Positions 1 to 7,903 of a DNA stretch of 36,631 bases are shown piece by piece. The notes below the pieces were generated by a model. The model was not told the DNA's origin, did not search any database, and saw only the letters and a program-made list of their open reading frames with translations. The first letter of the stretch is position 1, and each line of letters opens with the position of its first letter. The translations under genes were made by a program, and so were the position numbers. Source of the DNA: Methanomassiliicoccales archaeon (GTDB lineage: Archaea; Thermoplasmatota; Thermoplasmata; RBG-16-68-12; SOIM01); assembly GCA_004377185.1 (NCBI GenBank), contig SOIM01000018.1, forward strand, positions 1-36,631, written 5' to 3'.

Positions 1-1
1 T

Positions 2-1597
2 CCTTCCCTTACGGAGCCCACCAAGTGGTTCATGATTGGAGCCTCTCTCCTCACAATACTCGGTGTCATTCTCTTCCTGTTGGGTATGGTCCAACTCTCA
101 GGGGCTCTGTTCATGACCGGTCCCTGCCTGTTCTTCTTGGGGGGAGCTATGATAGCCTCTCGATGGGCCGGACCGAGAATACCACACTCTATTGCTAGCC
201 TTGCGATCCTGTTTTGGATTCTGGCCCCAATCGAATGGTTGGAGGGACTTGAGGTCGGCATGGAGATGTTCCTTCTCAGCGGGTTGTTTCTGGTCCTCGC
301 TGCGATTATTCTACTGATGGTCAACTCAACCTCTCTCCTGAGAGTTCTCACGAAGATAATCGGGGGAAGGAAGAAAACCCTCCCGGTTATGCGTGTCGCA
401 CTGTCCTACCCCATGAAGAAGAAGTTCCGAACTGGGATGACACTTGCAATGTTCGCTCTGATTATCTTCACCGTCACGCTCATTGCAATGATTTCGAGCT
501 TTCAGACGAACAGCGTCGAGAGCGCGTATGTGCAACAGGCCGGGGGCTACGATGTCATTGGGTTCTCTGCCCCCATCACAAATATCTCGGAAGGGATTTC
601 CTCCAATCCCGACCTAACTGGCAATTTTGACGAGGTATCCAGCCTGAGTTTCTCAGTTGTCGAGGTTTATCATCAGGGTGAGAGCGAAAGTTCCAGTCGT
701 AGGATGAGGATCTACGGTGCGGACGACTCGTTCTTCGAAGACGGCGATTTCACTTTTCACTCTGTGATGACTGGATATAGCAGCCCAAGCGATGTCTGGG
801 ATGCCGTGAGGACGGATTCCTCACTCGTTGTTGTGGACGGTTCGGTAGTGGCAACATCATACGGTCCCGGAGCGATGATGGGCTCTTTTCAAGCTGAGGT
901 CGGGAACAGGATCGTGGTGCAGAAAGGTGCCGCGTCTTACAACAAAACTATCATTGGGATCTTGGATGAGGCCTACTTCTTCCAAGGCATTATCACTTCA
1001 CGCGGTTTTGCGAATGACCAATTTGGAGGTCAATCTCCTGCAATGTTCTTTTTCACGGCCAGCGATTCGGACATGGAAAACGTGAGGGAACTGGCAAAGG
1101 ATCTTGAGAAAGAATTCATGACGAGTGGAATGCAGACAATCGTGATCAGAGACCTCTTAGCAGAGTTTCTTGAGATCGCCAGTTCTATCATGGGTCTGTT
1201 CCAGATCTATCTTGGACTGGGTCTAGTTGTTGGGATTGCAGGTCTAGGGATAATCACCGTGAGAAGCGTGGTCGAGAGAAGGCAGGAAATAGGAGTTATG
1301 AGGGCCATTGGCTACAAGAGGAAGATGGTCAGAAGGACTTTCATCATGGAGATATCCTTCATCTCTCTCCTTGGGATCTTCGTTGGCGTGATTCTCGGAA
1401 TAGCTCTCTCCTATTACATGTATCAAGATTTCTTTGGTGGGTCTGGATCCCTTTTCGATTTCTTCGCCCTGATACCCATCCTGAACATCACACTCATTAC
1501 TGGAATAGCGTTCATTGCAACATTGCTGGCGACAATGTCCTCAGCATTCAGAGCCTCCAGAATCGTGCCTGCGGAAGCCTTGAGGTTCAAGGAGTGA
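2..1597 (+). CDS. FtsX/MacB-type permease, C-terminal part (5' truncated by window edge)
   Basis: The frame is open to the left edge, so the ATG at 32 is probably internal and the gene starts outside the window. About 531 residues are visible. There is a hydrophobic block of about four membrane segments (nt 32-340), then a basic loop and a segment around nt 430-500 leading into a large extracytoplasmic MacB-like domain (nt 500-1150). The final three-helix FtsX module follows (nt 1180-1590), with the family-typical loop RRQEIGVMRAIGYKRKMV between its first two helices. Layout and sequence match the C-terminal half of the permease at 12786-16448, so the two are paralogues. The family normally works with an ABC ATPase that extrudes lipoproteins or peptides or drives envelope remodelling; no ATPase is visible here. 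Its TGA stop directly abuts the convergent carB stop. Confidence 0.85.
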   Translation, partial: PSLTEPTKWFMIGASLLTILGVILFLLGMVQLSGALFMTGPCLFFLGGAMIASRWAGPRIPHSIASLAILFWILAPIEWLEGLEVGMEMFLLSGLFLVLAAIILLMVNSTSLLRVLTKIIGGRKKTLPVMRVALSYPMKKKFRTGMTLAMFALIIFTVTLIAMISSFQTNSVESAYVQQAGGYDVIGFSAPITNISEGISSNPDLTGNFDEVSSLSFSVVEVYHQGESESSSRRMRIYGADDSFFEDGDFTFHSVMTGYSSPSDVWDAVRTDSSLVVVDGSVVATSYGPGAMMGSFQAEVGNRIVVQKGAASYNKTIIGILDEAYFFQGIITSRGFANDQFGGQSPAMFFFTASDSDMENVRELAKDLEKEFMTSGMQTIVIRDLLAEFLEIASSIMGLFQIYLGLGLVVGIAGLGIITVRSVVERRQEIGVMRAIGYKRKMVRRTFIMEISFISLLGIFVGVILGIALSYYMYQDFFGGSGSLFDFFALIPILNITLITGIAFIATLLATMSSAFRASRIVPAEALRFKE

Positions 1598-4500
1598 TTA
1601 GTCCTCCTTCTGCTCTGCTGTTTCGAGTTCGCTGTGGGTTTCCTTCAATCGTGCATCTTGTGGCTCAGGAGCCATCTTCTTGACCACTGGTATCTCAGGT
1701 TCCACCCTCTCCGATATTGTGCCCTCAAGACTGGCGACGTCGATTTCGCTCTCCATAGCAGAATCGATTGCAAGGACGGCCGCTTTTGCAGCCTGGACAG
1801 TCGTCAAGAATGGCACACCTAGGTCGATCGCCACCCTTCGCATCATGTGTCCGTCCCTTCTCGCGCCAGAAGATTCGGTAGGGGTGTTTATGAGCAGATT
1901 GATCTCAGATTCTCGCATCAGACCGATGGCAGTGGGCGTCTTCTTCTCCTCTATCTTGTGTACGGGCGTGACCTCTATTCCTTGCTCACGCAGATGCCTG
2001 GCAGTGCCAAGCGTGGCGTAGATCTGGAAACCCCATTCGTGAAGTCGCTGGGCTACCGGTACGATGTCATCTTTATCATCGTCCCGCACGCTGATGAAGA
2101 CACTGCCTTGGAGCGGAAGCTCATTCCCGGCAGCCATCATGGCCTTGTAGTATGCCCTCCCGAAAGAATCGTCCAAACCCATGATCTCGCCGGTGGATTT
2201 CATCTCCGGTCCCAGGATGCAATCCACACCCTGCAGTTTCTGGAATGAGAACACTGGAGCCTTCACAGCCACTCTCCTCGTAGCCGCTTCTCCAACATAT
2301 CCCAGCTCTCTCAGCGAATGTCCGAGCATGACCTTTATGGCAACCTTGGTCAGCGGGATTCCTATGGCCTTAGATACGTATGGAACAGTTCTGCTTGCCC
2401 TCGGGTTGGCCTCCAGTATGTACACGACCCCGTCCTTCACAGCTATCTGGAGATTGATGAGCCCTATGATTCTGAGAGAACGACACACCTCGATTGTCAC
2501 TCTCGTGATTTCCGAAAGAACCTCCTCAGTCAAGTTTTGGGATGGCAATACGCATACTGCATCTCCGGAGTGCACGCCAGCCTCCTCCACATGTTCTTGT
2601 ATCCCTCCAATGAAGACATCATCTCCGTCCGAAATGGCATCAACGTCTACCTCAATCGCGTGGTCAAGATACTTGTCCACCAGGACGGGATGCTTGCTTG
2701 AGATCTGGGTTGCTTCGTTTATGTACCTTTCAAGGTCTTCTTCGTTGTAGACTATCTCCATTCCCCTGCCGCCCAATACATAGCTAGGTCTTACAAGAAC
2801 TGGATAGCCAATCTTCTCCGCAACGCTTCTCAACTCTCCGAACGAAAAGCCCGAACCAGCTTCCGCTTGGTGTATGTTCAGTTTCCTCATGAGGGCCTCG
2901 AACCTTCTCCTGTCCTCGGCGATATCCATCGACTCAGAGCTGGTTCCCAGGATTCTCGTTTTCCATCCGTTCTCATCAAGTGCCTTTTGGAGAGGTACGG
3001 CCAGATTGACCGAGGTCTGTCCGCCCAGCTGCAAGATGACCCCCTCAGGTTCCTCTTTTTCGATTATGTTCAGGATGTCTTCCAGCGTGATAGGATCGAA
3101 GTAGAGCCTGTCGGAAATGTCGAAGTCGGTCGAAACCGTCTCCGGGTTGTTGTTGAGCATGAGAGCGTCGATGCCTTCTTCCCTGAGTGCCTGGATGCCG
3201 TGGACACAACAAGTGTCGAACTCGATCCCCTGCCCTATCCTTATCGGGCCCGCACCCACGATCAGAACCTTTCTGGACCTGGTACTCTCGATGTTGCATT
3301 CGTCCTCATGGGTGGAGTAGTAATATGGAGTTGCAGCTTCGAACTCGGCCGCGCACGTGTCGACCATTTTGTAAGTTTCGTTCCGTCTGTTCTCTCTGAT
3401 GTCGCCCTCTTCCGATTTCGTGTTCTGGGCGATGTGCATATCGCTGAATCCCATTCTCTTGGCGTCATCTGTCAGTGAGGCATCGATTCTCAGCCTCCTT
3501 TCCATGTCAAGGATGTTCTCGATCTTTCTCAAGAAGAACATATCCCAACCGGTCAGGCGAGCGATTTCCTCCAACCCAACTCCTCTTCTCATCGCCTCCG
3601 CAATCGCATACAGTCTCTTGTCCGTGGGTCTTTTCAGCTCTTCCAGCAATTCCTCGTCCTTTATGTCCTCGATTTCCAAGGCGATCTTGCCCACATCCAA
3701 CGAACGAATGGCCTTGAGAAGTGCTTCCTCGATTGTCCTGCCGATACCCATCACTTCCCCCGTGGACTTCATCTGCGTACCGATCTTCTTGTTCACCGTC
3801 CGGAACTTGTCGAAGGGCCATCTGGGTATTTTGATCACAACATAATCCAACATGGGTTCGAACAGGGCGGACGTCTCTGCTATGATAGGATTTCGGATCT
3901 CGTCCAGCGTGAGTCCGACAGCGATCTTGGCTGCTATCCTGGCAATGGGGTATCCGGTTGCTTTGGATGCCAGTGCGGACGATCGGGAGACCCGTGGGTT
4001 AACTTCGATTACCCTGTACTCCCTCGTTTGAGGATGTACCGCGAACTGTATGTTGCACCCGCCCTCTATCTTGAGAGCCCTGATGATTTTCAATGCAGCG
4101 TCTCTCAACATCTGGTGTTCCCTGTCGGTGAGCGTCTGGGCCGGAGCTATGACGATGCTCTCTCCTGTATGGAATCCCATCGGGTCCAGGTTCTCCATGT
4201 TGCAGACCGTTATGCAGCTGTCTGCCGAGTCCCTCATCACTTCGTACTCGTACTCCGTCCAACCCAGTACACTTTCCTCTATGAGGACCTGATTGATTCT
4301 TGAGTAGACCAACCCCAGGGAAACGGTTGTGTCCAACTCCTCCTCATCCAACGCGATTCCGCTTCCAGTTCCTCCCAGGGTGTATGCCGCCCTCACAATC
4401 ACGGGATATCCGAGCTTTTCTGCAGCCTCCTTTGCCTCTGCAACCGTGGAACAAGGAAAGCTTCTTGGAACAGGTTCGTCAATTTCCAACATCAGATCTC

Positions 4501-4894
4501 GAAAGCTCCTCCGGTCCTCGGATTTCTTGATCGCTTCCAGAGAAGTTCCCAGCAACCTGACCCCGTACTTGTCGAGCACACCGGCTTCCGATAGTTCCGA
4601 ACACAAGTTCAAAGCGGTCTGACCACCCATTCCGGAGAGGACACCATCCGGTCTTTCCTTCTCTATTACCTTTTCAAGGAAATGGAGCGTGAGGGGCTCC
4701 AGGTAGACCGCATCTGCGATTTCTGGATCTGTTTGAATGGTAGCTGGGTTTGAGTTAACGACTACGGTCGTGTATCCCTCTTCACGCAAAGAAGTGAGAG
4801 CCTGCGATCCTGAGTAATCGAATTCCGCTGCCTGACCGATGACGATGGGTCCAGAGCCGATGACCATCACCTTCTTCACGCCATTTTCAAGCAC
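1598..4894 (-). CDS. carB: Carbamoyl-phosphate synthase large subunit
   Basis: This protein makes carbamoyl phosphate from bicarbonate, ammonia (channelled from CarA) and two ATP, feeding pyrimidine and arginine synthesis in the cytoplasm. The 1098 residues show the two homologous halves of CarB. Each half opens with a nucleotide-binding signature (VMVIGSGPIVIGQAAEFDY near residue 9, VLIVGAGPIRIGQGIEFD in the second half) and carries an ATP-grasp domain with VNPRVSRSSALASKATGYP or EANPRASRTVPYVSKAIG. A C-terminal MGS-like regulatory domain starts around residue 930. The length is close to the usual 1070, with an acidic C-terminal tail as the extra. The start overlaps the carA end by 8 bases, indicating translational coupling. 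The gene ends base to base against the convergent permease gene. Confidence 0.98.
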   Translation of the reverse strand: MLENGVKKVMVIGSGPIVIGQAAEFDYSGSQALTSLREEGYTTVVVNSNPATIQTDPEIADAVYLEPLTLHFLEKVIEKERPDGVLSGMGGQTALNLCSELSEAGVLDKYGVRLLGTSLEAIKKSEDRRSFRDLMLEIDEPVPRSFPCSTVAEAKEAAEKLGYPVIVRAAYTLGGTGSGIALDEEELDTTVSLGLVYSRINQVLIEESVLGWTEYEYEVMRDSADSCITVCNMENLDPMGFHTGESIVIAPAQTLTDREHQMLRDAALKIIRALKIEGGCNIQFAVHPQTREYRVIEVNPRVSRSSALASKATGYPIARIAAKIAVGLTLDEIRNPIIAETSALFEPMLDYVVIKIPRWPFDKFRTVNKKIGTQMKSTGEVMGIGRTIEEALLKAIRSLDVGKIALEIEDIKDEELLEELKRPTDKRLYAIAEAMRRGVGLEEIARLTGWDMFFLRKIENILDMERRLRIDASLTDDAKRMGFSDMHIAQNTKSEEGDIRENRRNETYKMVDTCAAEFEAATPYYYSTHEDECNIESTRSRKVLIVGAGPIRIGQGIEFDTCCVHGIQALREEGIDALMLNNNPETVSTDFDISDRLYFDPITLEDILNIIEKEEPEGVILQLGGQTSVNLAVPLQKALDENGWKTRILGTSSESMDIAEDRRRFEALMRKLNIHQAEAGSGFSFGELRSVAEKIGYPVLVRPSYVLGGRGMEIVYNEEDLERYINEATQISSKHPVLVDKYLDHAIEVDVDAISDGDDVFIGGIQEHVEEAGVHSGDAVCVLPSQNLTEEVLSEITRVTIEVCRSLRIIGLINLQIAVKDGVVYILEANPRASRTVPYVSKAIGIPLTKVAIKVMLGHSLRELGYVGEAATRRVAVKAPVFSFQKLQGVDCILGPEMKSTGEIMGLDDSFGRAYYKAMMAAGNELPLQGSVFISVRDDDKDDIVPVAQRLHEWGFQIYATLGTARHLREQGIEVTPVHKIEEKKTPTAIGLMRESEINLLINTPTESSGARRDGHMMRRVAIDLGVPFLTTVQAAKAAVLAIDSAMESEIDVASLEGTISERVEPEIPVVKKMAPEPQDARLKETHSELETAEQKED

Positions 4895-5972
4895 GGGAAG
4901 CCTCCATCAGTTTCTCGAACTGTTCGAACAGAGGATTGGCGTCATGCGGACCCGGTGAAGCCTCGGGATGGTATTGGACTGAGAGGATGGGCAAGGACTT
5001 GTGCTTGATGCTCTCCACCGTTCCGTCATTCAGGTTGATTTCCGCGACCTCGAGGTCTTCTGGTAGTTCAGGTTTGACGGCAAAGCCGTGGTTTTGAGAA
5101 GTGATGTATGCACGTCCAGAAGCAAGATTCTTGACAGGTTGGTTTCCTCCTCTGTGTCCGAACTTGAGCTTGTAGGTCTCTGCACCCAGTGCCAGACTTA
5201 GAATCTGATGTCCGAGGCAGATGCCCATCAAAGGGATTTCCCTAGAGAGGCGCTCCACCGTTCTTACTGTTGTCTGCAGGATCTCTGGATGCGCTGGGTC
5301 GCCAGGTCCGTTGGAGACAAGTACTCCATCAGGCTCGAGCTTCAGTATCTCCTCAGCGGTAGTGTCGTAAGGTACCCGTATGACTTGTCCTATTCGCAGG
5401 CAGTTGTTGATGATGTTGTTCTTCGCACCGCAATCTATCAGGACGATTCTCTTCTTCTTGTTGCTGGCATATTGCACGGTTTTGTCGCAAGAGACTATTG
5501 AGACCAGGTTTGTCTCGGTGGGGTGTGGCATTGAAATGACTTCTTGTACGAGCTCTTCGAGATTCGTGTCAGGCTCGGTGGATACGGCCGCCTTCATGGT
5601 GCCGTGCTTTCGGATCTTAATCGTCAGCATTCTAGTGTCCACATCCGAGATTCCGGGGATGTCATGCGATTCGAGGAATTGAGACAACGTCATCTTTGAA
5701 TCTACATGGTAAGGACGTTTGCAGAGTTCACGCACAACAAATGCAGAGGGTTGGATTCTTTCCGATTCAAATGTCTCGGGTTGCACCCCGTAGTTTCCAA
5801 TCAGTGGATAGGTCATCATCAGTATCTGGCCCTTGTAGGAAGGATCGGTCAGAGCCTCGCAGTAACCCGTCATGTTTGTGTTAAAAACTATCTCACCAAA
5901 AGCGGTGGTCCTTGCCCCGAAAGCCTCGCCCCTTAGAAGAGTTCCATCCTCGAGGGCGAGTAACGCTTTCAT
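4887..5972 (-). CDS. carA: Carbamoyl-phosphate synthase small (glutaminase) subunit
   Basis: This subunit hydrolyses glutamine and passes ammonia to CarB. The N-terminal CPSase small-chain domain begins MKALLALEDGTLLRGEAFG. The class I glutamine amidotransferase domain carries the nucleophile in GICLGHQ (Cys about residue 252) and the His-Glu pair in QYHPEASPGPHD (about 335/337). The ATG at 5972 was chosen because homologues begin at this first strand. The frame stays open upstream to a TTG at 6038, which would overlap the end of the oxidoreductase gene, and a second ATG sits at 6005. Length is about 361 aa, near the family norm of 355-385. It is the middle gene of a minus-strand run (oxidoreductase, carA, carB). 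Confidence 0.97.
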   Translation of the reverse strand: MKALLALEDGTLLRGEAFGARTTAFGEIVFNTNMTGYCEALTDPSYKGQILMMTYPLIGNYGVQPETFESERIQPSAFVVRELCKRPYHVDSKMTLSQFLESHDIPGISDVDTRMLTIKIRKHGTMKAAVSTEPDTNLEELVQEVISMPHPTETNLVSIVSCDKTVQYASNKKKRIVLIDCGAKNNIINNCLRIGQVIRVPYDTTAEEILKLEPDGVLVSNGPGDPAHPEILQTTVRTVERLSREIPLMGICLGHQILSLALGAETYKLKFGHRGGNQPVKNLASGRAYITSQNHGFAVKPELPEDLEVAEINLNDGTVESIKHKSLPILSVQYHPEASPGPHDANPLFEQFEKLMEASRA

Positions 5973-6034
5973 TTTCTGACCTTTCGGTGATAGCACTTTT
6001 CGCATAAGAAAATTGCGATAGCTCTTGTCGCGAT

Positions 6035-7210
6035 TCAAAGTGTAAATCCTTGCGTTATCTCAAAATCCTCGACTTTTTCGAAACGATTCGGGTCAAATTC
6101 TGCAATGTCATCTTGGGTCCTTCTTCCACAGATCAAGTCAGAGACCATCTCCCCAATAGCAGGTGCCCTCATCACCCCCAACGCATTGAACCCAACGGCC
6201 AGGAAAAGCCCTTCGGTACCAGAATGGAAACCTATCAACGGACGCCTATCGGGAGTCGCGGTGCACAGTCCCGACCAGCCTCTGACCAATCTGGCATTCT
6301 CGGATCGAGGAAGCCTTCTCAGCATCTTCTCGGAAATCGAGGTCATGAAATCGAAGCCGGGTTTCTCTTTGAAGTTGTCCGGATCACTCTCCGTGCTCTC
6401 GGTCCCATCCCCTGCAAGAATGGTACCACCAGTCTCCGGTTTCATGTACAAGGAATTGGACACGTCATGGACCATCGGAATTTTCACCTCCCCCATGAAC
6501 GGGGTTGTGATCGCTGCCTGTGTTCGGTATGGTTTCAGAGGAAGTTCAAATTCGAGCATCTTTGTCACCTTCTTTGACCACGGCCCCGCACAAATGATCA
6601 CAGTCTCGGATTCTACGGTATCTCTGGCAGTCCTCAGTTGGAAGACACCATCCTCTTTCCTTTCAATTCCTTTGACCTCGCTTCTCTGTAGGAACCTTAC
6701 TCCTCTTTCCTCAGCTGCCTTGGCAAAATGTACACAGAGCTGATATGGATCAACATAGGAATCATCTGGACAGTAGGCGGCTCCAGTTACGTCCTTGATT
6801 GCGATTTCTGGGGTTATGTCCTCAACATCATTCGGCTCGAGGAATCTCACATCACAGCCTATCGATTGCTGCATGTTCACATTTCTCTTCAGCGGTTCAA
6901 TCTCTTCCTCTGTGCATACCAGCTTCAGCAGACCATCCTGATTCAACACGATTCCTTCCTCTTCCTCGCTCTCTTTCTTTATCCATTCCACGCTTTTCTT
7001 GACCAGCTCAATATCAATCTCGTTCCACAATTGATGTGAGAGAATGCCAGCTGAGAGACCGGAGCTTCCTGAAGCGATGAAATCCTTCTCCAAGAGTACA
7101 ACTTCTTCGCCGAGCTCTTTTGAAAGGTGATATGCAACACTGCAACCAATTACACCTCCGCCAATGATTGAAAACGAGTATTTGTTCTTCAATTGGACCA
7201 GTGAAACCAA
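6035..7210 (-). CDS. FAD-dependent oxidoreductase, DAO / sarcosine-oxidase beta-like family
   Basis: This is a flavoenzyme of the D-amino-acid oxidase fold that oxidises amines, amino acids or hydroxy acids. The N-terminal Rossmann fingerprint SIIGGGVIGCSVAYHLSKE sits at about residues 13-31, followed by VVLLEKD, whose acidic residue binds the FAD ribose. A C-terminal GWSGLCTATPDRRPLIG and GLFLAVGFNALGVMRAPAIG close the FAD site, as in SoxB/glycine-oxidase relatives. Length is 391 aa, typical. No ATG start is available: TTG at 7210 and TTG at 7192 are both possible, and a TATA-like CTATATTA (plus strand 7221-7228) favours a nearly leaderless start at 7192. It lies just upstream of carA on the same strand. 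The substrate cannot be told from sequence; dehydrogenase activity or 2-hydroxyglutarate oxidation are alternatives. Confidence 0.88.
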   Translation of the reverse strand: MVSLVQLKNKYSFSIIGGGVIGCSVAYHLSKELGEEVVLLEKDFIASGSSGLSAGILSHQLWNEIDIELVKKSVEWIKKESEEEEGIVLNQDGLLKLVCTEEEIEPLKRNVNMQQSIGCDVRFLEPNDVEDITPEIAIKDVTGAAYCPDDSYVDPYQLCVHFAKAAEERGVRFLQRSEVKGIERKEDGVFQLRTARDTVESETVIICAGPWSKKVTKMLEFELPLKPYRTQAAITTPFMGEVKIPMVHDVSNSLYMKPETGGTILAGDGTESTESDPDNFKEKPGFDFMTSISEKMLRRLPRSENARLVRGWSGLCTATPDRRPLIGFHSGTEGLFLAVGFNALGVMRAPAIGEMVSDLICGRRTQDDIAEFDPNRFEKVEDFEITQGFTL

Positions 7211-7220
7211 CGAGAATGTT

Positions 7221-7228
7221 CTATATTA
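7221..7228 (-). promoter_or_regulatory. TATA-like box for the FAD oxidoreductase gene
   Basis: The minus strand reads TAATATAG, centred about 14 bases upstream of the TTG at 7210 and about 32 upstream of the TTG at 7192. It fits an archaeal TATA box with a start site near 7198, which would favour the 7192 codon. Pattern only. Confidence 0.35.
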
Positions 7229-7240
7229 CCATCACTGAGG

Positions 7241-7290
7241 GCGAGAATGCCGAGGCCTTCAGGCCACGGATGAATCGCCCTTGAAGCGTG
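7241..7290 (+). ncRNA. Possible omega-RNA / IS605 right-end relic
   Basis: An imperfect hairpin at 7250-7269 has CCG pairing with CGG, an A-A mismatch, GGCC pairing with GGCC and a TTCA loop. It is followed directly by ATGAATCGCCCTTGAAGCG. A hairpin with a TTCA-type loop followed by GATGAATC resembles, from memory, the 3' end of tnpB genes and their guide RNAs in archaeal IS605 elements. No tnpB is present, so this would be an orphan end left by decay or a miniature derivative. It lies about 55 bases before the IS200 left-end hairpin. Confidence 0.4.
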
Positions 7291-7323
7291 CTGCTTTTTG
7301 ATATGTTGAAGTATAATGGTCTG

Positions 7324-7363
7324 GGCACCCCAGGGTCTAGCTGCAGACCCCTTTCGGGGTGCC
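7324..7363 (+). promoter_or_regulatory. IS200 left-end nested hairpin / tnpA leader structure
   Basis: An eight-base perfect outer stem (7324-7331 with 7356-7363) and a six-base inner stem (7333-7338 with 7345-7350) form a nested structure just before the ribosome-binding site AGGAGGT at 7365-7371. By analogy with IS200 it may act both as transposase recognition site and as a leader structure that damps tnpA translation. Confidence 0.65.
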
Positions 7364-7377
7364 TAGGAGGTATACAT

Positions 7378-7866
7378 ATGCTAAGCAGCTATAGCCACAG
7401 CTATGGACAGTCGTCCTACCATATAGTTTTGGCGCCCAAGTACAGGCGCAGGGCCTTCGCTCGGGAGGACATCTCCTGATGCCTGAGGAAGCTCATAGAG
7501 GGCATCGCCCGTAAAGAGAAAATGAAGATGCATGCCCTGGAGGTGATGCCAGATCACATTCACCTCTTCCTTGATGTCCAACCAACAAAATCGATGGCCC
7601 AGGTGATGCAGCTTCTGAAGGGGAAGACCGCCTACCATCTCTTCAGGGTCTTCCCCGAGCTGAGGTCGATGTTCTTCGGGGGCCATCTCTGGTCCAGGGG
7701 AAAGTTCTTCCGCTCGGTGGGAGAGGTGACTGCTGATGTGATAGAGCACTACATCCTGGAGTCTCAGGGAAGGGTGAAGCGAGACACAGTCTCGAACCAG
7801 GGATCGCCTCCCTCCACTCCTGCGAAAGAGGATGTACAATCGACCCTAGAAGCCTTCACCATCTGA
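7378..7866 (+). pseudogene. tnpA: IS200-family Y1 transposase tnpA, interrupted by in-frame TGA
   Basis: The reading frame starts at ATG 7378, seven bases after a strong AGGAGGT. It runs 33 codons to SSYHIVLAPKYRRRAFARE, meets TGA at 7477-7479, then continues in the same frame to 7866. The downstream part contains the HUH motif in EVMPDHIHLF and the conserved GGHLWSRGKFF. The probable catalytic tyrosine lies in ADVIEHYILESQ. Apart from the TGA, everything expected of a roughly 160-aa Y1 transposase is present, so inactivation seems recent. A restart at ATG 7522 would lose the first beta-strands. Read-through or a sequencing error are the alternatives. Confidence 0.85.
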
Positions 7867-7877
7867 CCCTATAAAGA

Positions 7878-7901
7878 TGCCACATCCTTTAGGGTGTGGT
7901 A
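7878..7901 (+). repeat. IS200 right-end hairpin
   Basis: CCACATCC at 7880-7887 pairs with GGGTGTGG at 7892-7899 (one G-T wobble) around the loop TTTA. Two further flanking pairs (7878/7901 and 7879/7900) extend the stem. Confidence 0.7.
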
Positions 7902-7903
7902 GT

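Larger units (their letters stand above)
7323..7901 (+). mobile_element. IS200-type insertion sequence (IS200/IS605 family, tnpA only)
   Basis: The element is bounded by subterminal hairpins. The left-end structure (7324-7363) has an outer stem GGCACCCC/GGGGTGCC enclosing an inner stem GGGTCT/AGACCC. The right-end hairpin (7878-7901) has CCACATCC pairing with GGGTGTGG around a TTTA loop. Between them lies a Y1-type transposase reading frame. Single-strand transposases of this family recognise such hairpins and make no target duplication, so exact ends cannot be set here. The right hairpin ends two bases before the stop codon of the minus-strand radical SAM gene. Confidence 0.85.

Noticed and set aside
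1680-4622. Many long plus-strand frames (up to about 200 codons) across carB.
   Set aside because: All lie antisense to a well-supported carB and show no protein-like motifs.
7477-7479. TGA in tnpA as a selenocysteine codon.
   Set aside because: Y1 transposases have no selenocysteine at this place, and no selenocysteine insertion element or machinery is visible.
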